Below, in pieces: positions 57,901-64,000 of a stretch of DNA of 64,000 nucleotides. Both the position numbers and the translations under genes were made by a program. The stretch covers positions 32,510,515 through 32,574,514 of the forward strand of contig OU015528.1 in NCBI GenBank assembly GCA_907165065.1. The letters run 5' to 3'. The stretch is from Caprimulgus europaeus (Eukaryota; Chordata; Aves; Caprimulgiformes; Caprimulgidae). Every line of letters begins with the position of its first letter. Within the stretch, counting starts at the first letter, position 1. The notes under the pieces were generated by a model. It ran no database searches. It saw nothing but the letters and a program-made list of their open reading frames with translations, and was not told where the DNA came from.

Positions 57901-60900
57901 ATGGTAACTTTATTTCACTCTAAGAAATTAAATACTAAAAACCTGTCAATGTAGCTCTATGCTGCCTCCCTCAGATTCAGTAAAAAGCTGCGAAACAAAT
58001 ACATCAGCACTGGTATTTCACCAGTTATTGACAAGCTTGAGGAAATTAATTTAGATTCCTAAGCCTTAACACTCAAAAATATATTAATCACACACTAATT
58101 TATTATTATTTCAAGTCAACAGATCTATGTGCACGCATAATAAGTTTGTATGCTGTGAACACTGCAACTGTCTCTAGCTACACTAATTCTATGTCAGTGA
58201 GGAGCTGATGATTGCGTGAGAACTCTTGGTGCTACTGCGTGTAAGACACAATACCAAAACCATTCCTTCCAGGCTACCGGGACTGTAAGAATGAGATGTC
58301 AGGTGTTAAAAAAAAGTGGTAACTCCTCTCCTTAGATATTATGCTGCTGATTTTACACTATCACTTTTACAGTTAAAACTATTTTGACACTCACACTGTC
58401 TTGTGTCCTTCAACCAAATACAATTAAAGTGCTGGAAGAAAAAGCAACAACAAAACTTTTAAGTTTATATGATTAAAAATAACTTTGTGATAGTGTTGTG
58501 TGAACTCTAGCTCACTAAAAAATGGTTCACAGGAAATAAGTATTTTGTCAAAGAGCGGGAAAGTAATACTGACACTTCCTCTAGCACATTTTCATAGCTT
58601 TTCTTATTTATTCTTCTTTCCTGACAGACTTTGCATCATTCTTCCTGAAGGAATAGAGTTAAGTGGGCCAAATTCCGCTAAACTCACTAAAAGTAATCAG
58701 ATGCAAAAGATGGATATCCATTTAGCCCACACCATCTATCATCCCACAATCTGACCCTTAAACTTCCAAAGAATAGCCCCATTATTGTCATTTTAAGAGG
58801 AGAGTTTAAAGTTTGAGCTGCATGTGATCTACTGGATTATTTACTTTAAGTATAAGAATGAAAAATTAATTATGATAGCGACAACAGAAGGAATATAAAT
58901 CCAGAGCAACAGGGTGCTGCAGGAAGAATACTATGTCTCCAGTGAATTGTGAAGTACAAAGGACAACTGTCTCCTTCAGTGACTCAGCAGGCAGCATTAT
59001 ACCAGCAGGGCACAGGCCCCAGAGAGTCCTACTGTGATTATGAATTGCCCATGTTAATTTTTCAAAAGCATAATTCAAAGACTTTTTCATTGCTGAAAGG
59101 CAACCCTTAATAATACATTGTGGAGTAGCAGCCTAGGAGTAATCACTACAGCTAAGGTCATACAAGGATTCTATTAAGGTCTTTGCCTGTTTGGGCTCAG
59201 AACTTTAGAAAGTCTGCTTTGGACCCAAAGTTATCCATGTGCAGTGCCAACTAAGGGGGAAAACAGACTGGATCAATCAGAGCTTATCATCTAATCACTT
59301 AGGCTAAGTGAGAGATGTTCTGTAAGCACCTGCGGCAGGAGTGAGTCTCAATGATCAACCAAAGGTAGAGGTTAGATAGAGCTTTGCAGAACATTTCCCT
59401 TCACATCAGTGAAAAATACTGGGAACAGGCATGGAATTGTTTAGAAACCAAAAGGCCCGTAGGGCAGCCCGTACTGGGAATGGCCAAAGTGCCTTTGTTG
59501 CTTTATTATAAAACAGATGTACTTGGCACTTTTTTCAAGATACGCAAACTTACATTAATCTGCTGTTAACATATTTCTCAAATGCCTAGATTCTTTCATA
59601 TGTGTCAACAGTGAATGAAATATTTTATTGAGCCCTACTATTTTATGCATGCTCGATCCCATTCTGCAGTTCTTATAACAAAAATATTGATGGATGCTAC
59701 AAAAGAAAAAAAAAAGTCTGGCCAAGAATCAGGTCAACCAAGACTTTTATTCTTGTATTAAGAGAGGTCTTAAGTATTAACTCTGGTTTTCTTCCAACCT
59801 GTTCTGAAGACTGGAAAATTCCAAGCTTTAACCTTGCTCTTTGCTTTCACCACACACACAAAAAGCTTCTTTTTAAGAATTATAACCCTCAATGATACAT
59901 ATGGAAATATTAACAGGACCATAGGAAATTAAAAAAACTCCATATAAAAAAACCCCCACACAATAACACATTTACAGAAGGTAAATACTATTCTCTGTCT
60001 ACTAGCAAATCTAGCTTGATATGCTGTACTGGTTTTGGTTGGGACAGAGTTAAAATTTCTTTTTAGTAGCTCCTATGGTGCTATGTTTTGGATTTGTGCT
60101 GAAAACAGCGCCGATAACAAAGGGGTGTTTTAACTGTTGCTGAATGGTGCTCACACAGCATCAAGGCCTTTTCTGTTTCTCACACCAGCTCATCAGTGAG
60201 GAGGCTGGGGGTGCACAAGAAGCCGGGAGGGGACACAGCTGGGACAGCTAACCCCAGCTGGCCATATTGATATTTCATACCATATGATGTTGTGTTCAGC
60301 AAAAACTGGGGGAAGAAGGGGACATATGGAGTTACATTTGTCTTCACAAGTAACCGTTACACAGGATGGAGCCCTGACTCCCTGGAGATGACTGAACACC
60401 TGCCTGCCAGTGGGAAGTAGTGAATTAATTCCTTGTTTTCCTTTGTTTGTGCACACAGCTTTTACTTAACCAATGAAACTGTCTTTATCTCAACTCTTGA
60501 GTTTTCTCACTTTTACCCGTCCAATTCTCCCCTTTACCCCACTGAGGGGGATTGAACAAGTGACTGTGTGGAGCTCAGCTGCTTACTGGGGTCGAACTGA
60601 AACAGGCCTGTGATTTAAAGTCTAACAAAGAGAGAAGAAATTCAGGTAATTCCAATTATAAAACTCTTCCCTATGAACTCATATTAGAATCTAATGTAAG
60701 TGTGCATACATAAAAATGTGTATGTAACCTAAGCACATCAGTCATCAATAAAACATTTGTTATTATAGTCTTGAAATGAATTTGGCTCTTCCAGCTAACA
60801 AGCACAACTTCATTTAGAAGGTCCTAAAAATCACAAGTCTTTTTTTAATTCTTCATGCCTACTCCCAAGTGACTTCTTCCTAGTTTCCTCTGCAACTCCC

Positions 60901-63034
60901 TTGTCAGCAAGAAAATCTCCATGGAAAAGTCAGACACATCCAAAACACCTATTTGCAGTGTGGGAATTCCTTGGAATTTCTCTAATTAAATGTCACATAT
61001 ATTCACTCCCTACATCTCTCAGACCTGACTCAAAAAGGATTCTGCCTGGTAAAGCACAACACCCATCCTCCACTTGCAGTCTCCTCAATCTTTCCCTCAA
61101 CTGCACTGCAATGACTCCTCCCAGCTGGCTGTGCCACAAACACCATACACTCCAAGGCCATGCATCCCTTTCCCCTCACTTGCCTACCAGTCAGTTGCTC
61201 CTGAAGCTGAGCTCTGCTCCTGACTGTTCTCAATATTACTGACACAATATCCAGTCTCCAAATGAAAGTCTTACATGCCAGAAAAATTAGGTAATATTCC
61301 ACAGAAACATTCTGTATATCACTTAGTCAGGCTGCATGCAATAGTTCAGAATATTCTACAGCCTTAGCTACAGTAAATTTAATGCATATATCAATACATA
61401 TAAAAAATTAAAATATTGCTTGTTTTTAGTCATCTAACATCCCTACGAAGCTGTTTTCACAAAAGGGATTATCTCATGCATGCATACGCAAAATCTGATT
61501 ATGAATCATCACATGGCATACTTTAAACTTTGAGAGCTATTTCTTATTGAATATCTTGTATATATTCAATACAGTAATATTTCTTTTTGCCTAAAAAGAA
61601 AATGACTTGCTAGATTAAGTTCAGTGAGAGAACACAGAACTGAATCATAGAATCACAGAATGGTTTGGGTTGGAAGGGACCTTAAAGATCACTCAGTTCC
61701 AACCCCCCTGCCATCAGCAGGGACACCTTCCTCTAGACCAGGTTGCTCAAAGCCTCATCCAACCTGGCCTTGAACACTTCCAGGGAGGGGGCATCCACAG
61801 CTTCTCTGGGCAACCTGTTCCAGTGTCTCATCACCCTCACAGTGAAGAATTTCTTCCTAATACCTAATCTAAACCTGCCCTCTTTCAGCTTAAAGCCATT
61901 TCCCCTTGTCCTGTCATTAACTGCCCTTGTAAAAAGTCCTTCCCCAGCTTTCCTGTAGGCCTCCTTTAGGTATTGGAAGGCCGCTATCACACTGCTCCTG
62001 CAATTCTCAGAGAATGTTGTTTTCAAAATCTCAAAGCTCAATACCCTTGAGCCATCCTCTCCAGTTCTACCTTCCACATCAGCTTGGTCTCAACTGATGA
62101 GGAAACTCACATTTCCAAGTATCTGCCACACATTCATTTGCACACACTGTCTCAGAAAGGCTCTAAGAGCTGGGAGAAGCCTAAGTCAATTCAGTGAAAT
62201 CTGAGAGTTCCAGAACTAGCTCTAGCCATTTCTTATCGTGCTGCTAACAGTTTTGATTTGCTTGATTAATTCAGGAAATCATACTCAATAATTCTGCTAA
62301 GAAAACCTATGCTCCTGAAGCTGTTCAGCATTTTCAGAGTCCTTTCAAATGAGTTCCTATACAAAATAATACTGATCACAGTTATCGAATGAACTACAAG
62401 AAAATACTTAGACTGGCTGAAACTTGCAAAATAAATTCTCAGTTTTATGTTGTGTATGACTGAATTCAGCTGACTGCTTTGAATGGCAAGCTAACAAACT
62501 GAGCCCGACAATATATCAAGTTTACCTAGGCTGATAAATATGTTGGCCTTTTCCTTCTATTCCCTTGGAATCTCTTATCATCCAATTCTGCATTTTGAAA
62601 ACTTCTGCTTGTTAAAACTAAACTGAACATCAACGCTGAGATTATCTGCTCCAAGAGGTTCTGTTCTGAATTATTCTGATTGCAAGTTAAAGAAAATTCC
62701 TCCCTCACTTTGGTTGTCACATTAAAGTCACACTATCTCTTATTTTTTTCTTGCTATATACTATACTGACTTGTCAGAACCTAATCATCTTTGTATACTC
62801 ACCTTTGGGAGCTTAAGTCGTTAGCATTACAGTCTCAAAACTGTATCTTATAAACATCACAATGAAAAGCTTTTTGCATCTAAAAATCAGAACACAAAGC
62901 ATACTCAGGCTTAAGATTTTTTAAGAATACTCACCTGGTTGGGAACTTTACTCCTAATACGAGACCAAGCTCCATCTTTGTAGAAATACTGGGCTGGAGA
63001 CAAAAATTTTGACCTATATTCAGTATTCACCTTC
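48868..63034 (-). CDS. MDM1: MDM1 nuclear/centriolar microtubule-binding protein, 3' part of gene
   Basis: Known role: MDM1 binds microtubules, localises to centrioles and nucleus, and restrains centriole duplication; loss causes photoreceptor degeneration in mice. Nine coding exons are in the window, transcript order 62935-63034, 57791-57829, 57250-57425, 55566-55844, 53801-53949, 53550-53680, 52338-52596, 51169-51231, 48868-48974, encoding about the last 433 residues (human protein 714). The reading frame is continuous through every junction. Diagnostic matches to human MDM1 as I recall it are TEYRSKFLSPAQYFYK, GTHFSRYHLNQILSD, GRLPTPKLRALGGAQRTHHD, SPSRRIQGTLKDPEFQHN and the C-terminus KDFWGKT. 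The N-terminal exons, carrying the other microtubule-binding repeats and the promoter, lie beyond 64000. No inactivating change is seen. Confidence 0.95.
48975..51168 (-). other. MDM1: MDM1 last intron
   Basis: About 2.2 kb AT-rich intron; a small triplicated GATTTAAT motif is near 50947-50970. No other feature. Confidence 0.75.
51169..51231 (-). CDS. MDM1: MDM1 penultimate exon
   Basis: 63 nt encoding GNPKMRSFQLPLQERNYNVE, aligned with human GKARMNNLQLPQHEAFNDED. Acceptor GGAAAG has a weak pyrimidine tract; donor GTATTT at 51163-51168. The phases join exactly to both neighbours. Confidence 0.9.
51232..52337 (-). other. MDM1: MDM1 intron before the penultimate exon
   Basis: About 1.1 kb, AT-rich, nothing recognised. 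Confidence 0.75.
52338..52596 (-). CDS. MDM1: MDM1 exon with SPSRRIQGTLKDPEFQHN block
   Basis: 259 nt. PDMEVEAVSLLTSPPAG corresponds to human ESRAVSLLTSPAAG; then DPLPLRQ, a variable proline/serine region, and the conserved WSPSRRIQGTLKDPEFQHN ending one base into a valine codon. Acceptor TTTTAG, donor GTGGGT. The low coordinate may be off by one base. Confidence 0.93.
52597..53549 (-). other. MDM1: MDM1 intron with poly(T) run
   Basis: About 0.95 kb containing 22 T residues at 53274-53295; otherwise nothing recognised. Confidence 0.75.
53550..53680 (-). CDS. MDM1: MDM1 basic/serine-rich exon
   Basis: 131 nt. Continues the previous block as GGAVLVSPTKFKSSSSQQ, then a basic stretch (GASKRRSFQ). 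Acceptor ATAG, donor GTGAGC at 53544-53549, phase 0. The intron before it is only 120 bp. Confidence 0.92.
53801..53949 (-). CDS. MDM1: MDM1 exon with GRLPTPKLRALGG block
   Basis: 149 nt. Serine-rich start followed by the near-invariant GRLPTPKLRALGGAQRTHHD and LTTPTV. Acceptor TTTTTTGCAG, donor GTAAAA at 53795-53800. Confidence 0.94.
53950..55565 (-). other. MDM1: MDM1 intron
   Basis: About 1.6 kb. Short open frames (e.g. 54020-54289, 54261-54494) show no MDM1 similarity. Confidence 0.7.
55566..55844 (-). CDS. MDM1: MDM1 charged linker exon
   Basis: 279 nt, starting VSEKETAPSPKMLQQP. It contains the conserved VPVKRRLAWGE, followed by a Glu/Lys/Gln-rich low-complexity region (KGEEKKDEQAAVVAQQ). 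This region is poorly conserved and likely disordered in the human protein too. Acceptor CTAG, donor GTAAAA at 55560-55565. Confidence 0.92.
55845..57249 (-). other. MDM1: MDM1 intron with CA repeat and CR1 fragment
   Basis: Contains a (CA)n tract at 56439-56455 and the CR1 piece at 57024-57150, only about 100 bp from the downstream end of the 57250 exon. Confidence 0.75.
57024..57150 (-). mobile_element. CR1 3' end fragment in MDM1 intron
   Basis: ATCACAGAATCATAGAACAG then TTGGGTTGGAAGGGTCCCTG is the reverse complement of the CR1 3' terminus; only about 125 bp is left. Confidence 0.88.
57250..57425 (-). CDS. MDM1: MDM1 exon with GTHFSRYHLNQILSD block
   Basis: 176 nt, 58 codons plus two bases. 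The conserved block VRELRERAKTYRQRVEG leads into THFSRYHLNQILSDN, then a serine/acidic stretch and NNIRALDLA. Donor GTAAGG at 57244-57249. The acceptor CAG has a poor pyrimidine tract. Confidence 0.93.
57426..57790 (-). other. MDM1: MDM1 intron after the microexon
   Basis: About 365 bp; nothing recognised apart from splice sites. Confidence 0.65.
57791..57829 (-). CDS. MDM1: MDM1 39-nt microexon
   Basis: Encodes ASQNTLNSMWYME, matching human GSLNAMWYAE located between VPNQ and VKEL. Acceptor TCCTCTCCTTAG is strong; donor GTTTGT (57785-57790) is weak, consistent with optional inclusion. Phase 0 on both sides, so skipping keeps the frame. Confidence 0.75.
60025..60604 (+). mobile_element. Solo LTR in MDM1 intron, antisense to the gene
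   Basis: 580 bp starting TGTACTGGTTTTGGTTGGGA and ending GAACTGAAACA. It is colinear with 4415-4984 over its whole length. Flanking 5-mers (TATGC and GGCCT) do not match, so the target duplication has decayed or an end is misplaced. Confidence 0.8.
61641..62090 (-). mobile_element. CR1 LINE 3' fragment in MDM1 intron
   Basis: TGAATCATAGAATCACAGAA and GGTTTGGGTTGGAAGGGACC mark the CR1 3' end in reverse orientation. The minus-strand frame at 61733-62077 (FTVRVMRHWNRLPREAVDAP) is the C-terminal tail of CR1 ORF2, still open over 114 codons, so this copy is fairly young. Confidence 0.92.
62935..63034 (-). CDS. MDM1: MDM1 exon with the last S/T-E-Y-x3-F repeat
   Basis: 100 nt; the first base completes a codon begun in an exon outside the window. 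KVNTEYRSKFLSPAQYFY contains the T-E-Y-x-x-x-F motif repeated through MDM1. It ends VPNQ at donor GTGAGT (62929-62934), phase 0. Confidence 0.93.
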
Positions 63035-64000
63035 CTAAGAAATCAAGAATGAGAAGAGGAAAAAAAGACAGAAAGAGTAAAGCTTGATATCCAGAACACT
63101 CTTTACGAGCACTTTTAAAGTTATATCAAGAATCATAAGCATACTTGCACTTAAATGCCAGGACTGAGATGTGAAAAACACATGCTTTGAAACACAGCTC
63201 ATCCATACCAACACAACTAGGAAAGCCGTGAAAAAGTTCATTCACAGTTGGTGGCTCTTCAAGTAGTTACTCTTGTTGGTTTTCCCTCACAACCTTCTAC
63301 CAGAAGTTTTTGCCCTAAAAGCCAAATTAGCAGAGCACAATACACACATAAGCCTCAATTATTTCAGTGCAAAGTGTGGTGCCTTGGTCTGAGTCACTGA
63401 TGAAGGTACATTTAAGTAAAAACACCTGGTTTTGCCCTACTGTGTCTGAAACATTTCCTTCTATGAAATCTACTCTAAAGGAGCTCTGCATACGGGTGGG
63501 GTGAACTGTTGGGCCTAGAAACATCCGACTACCAGAACAATGGTCAGGGTAATTCATCTAACTATGTCCTACTGGCTTTGATCTTCAAAAGGCCTCAGTA
63601 CTTGAAAAGATGGATTAATCTTCCCTTCTGCCATACATATACACACACAGAAAAATTAACATAACCTAACCTATAGCAGGCAACAAGCAATACTTCAAAT
63701 CCTTAAGCACTGAACTGTGGATTTATCAGCTTAAATCTAAAGAGGTTTTTGTTTTAAATCTTGTTTCAGAACATTACTAGCTTTATTTTAATATATTCAG
63801 CATTGGGTGAAAAAACTCTTTTTTATTCCTTCTTCAGATATAGATCATAAAAGCCTGAAGTCAGAGAATAAAATGTACCTTGCAAAAAGAAAAAATACCA
63901 AGGCAAAAAATCCCTTTTTATTCAAAATTTCTTTCCCTATGTCCTTTTCTTTGAAACTGACAGAATTCCTTCAGTTTTGGTAGCAAAACTAATGGATTAG
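63035..64000 (-). other. MDM1: MDM1 intron running off the window
   Basis: Intron sequence upstream of the 62935 exon; I found no further MDM1 exon before the right edge. Confidence 0.75.

Larger units (their letters stand above)
57830..62934 (-). other. MDM1: Large MDM1 intron with LTR and CR1 insertions
   Basis: About 5.1 kb. Carries the solo LTR at 60025-60604 and the CR1 at 61641-62090 (both listed). The remaining sequence is AT-rich and featureless. Confidence 0.75.

Noticed and set aside
61733..62077. 114-codon minus-strand open frame in an MDM1 intron
   Set aside because: It is the C-terminal end of CR1 ORF2, not an MDM1 exon.
1..64000. tRNA, rRNA or bacterial-type operon features
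   Set aside because: None seen; gene structure and repeats are those of a vertebrate nuclear genome.

Overview
The window is nuclear DNA from a bird. CR1 LINE fragments with the typical CR1 3' end (ATTCTATG/ATTCTGTG-like terminal repeats) occur on both strands. There are several solo LTRs of avian endogenous retrovirus type. The genes are split into small exons with GT-AG introns. LTRs of the kind seen at 4415 and 60025 are, from memory, common in neoavian and especially passerine genomes, so a neoavian bird is likely; the species cannot be named.

Three protein genes can be read, all on the minus strand, so transcription runs right to left. (1) MDM1, partial: its last nine coding exons lie between 63034 and 48868, and its 5' half is beyond the right edge. 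(2) IL22: five coding exons (36831 to 34717, 197 codons) plus a probable non-coding first exon behind a TATA box, with an AU-rich 3' UTR. (3) IL26: five coding exons (19149 to 12688, 170 codons), all in frame with good splice sites. The order MDM1-IL22-IL26 is the conserved vertebrate interferon-gamma/IL-10-family cytokine block. IFNG would be expected next to the left, but I found no IFNG exon in positions 1-12000.

Layout: 1-12100 is intergenic and rich in mobile elements (CR1 end at 1-407; solo LTR at 1162-2310 with a perfect 5-bp target duplication; solo LTR at 4415-4984; a long dead CR1 with reverse-transcriptase remains at 6355-8556). 12127-19330 is IL26, with a retroviral-looking insertion in intron 2. 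19340-34050 is intergenic (CR1, AAAT microsatellite, solo LTR at 28870-29451). 34056-37017 is IL22. 37020-48600 is intergenic, with two unassigned open frames near 44.5-45.5 kb. 48868-64000 is MDM1 with LTR and CR1 insertions in its introns.

IL-22 and IL-26 are secreted class II cytokines. By known family biology both signal through receptors sharing IL10RB (IL-22 with IL22RA1, IL-26 with IL20RA) and act on epithelia; IL-26 is also a cationic antimicrobial protein. MDM1 is an unrelated microtubule and centriole protein that is only a neighbour. I found no new multi-gene system. The most interesting points are lineage-specific features of the two cytokines (lysine-rich IL-22 tail, poly-cysteine signal peptide, changed glycosylation sites and cysteines), an MDM1 microexon, and the LTRs placed around the cytokine genes.
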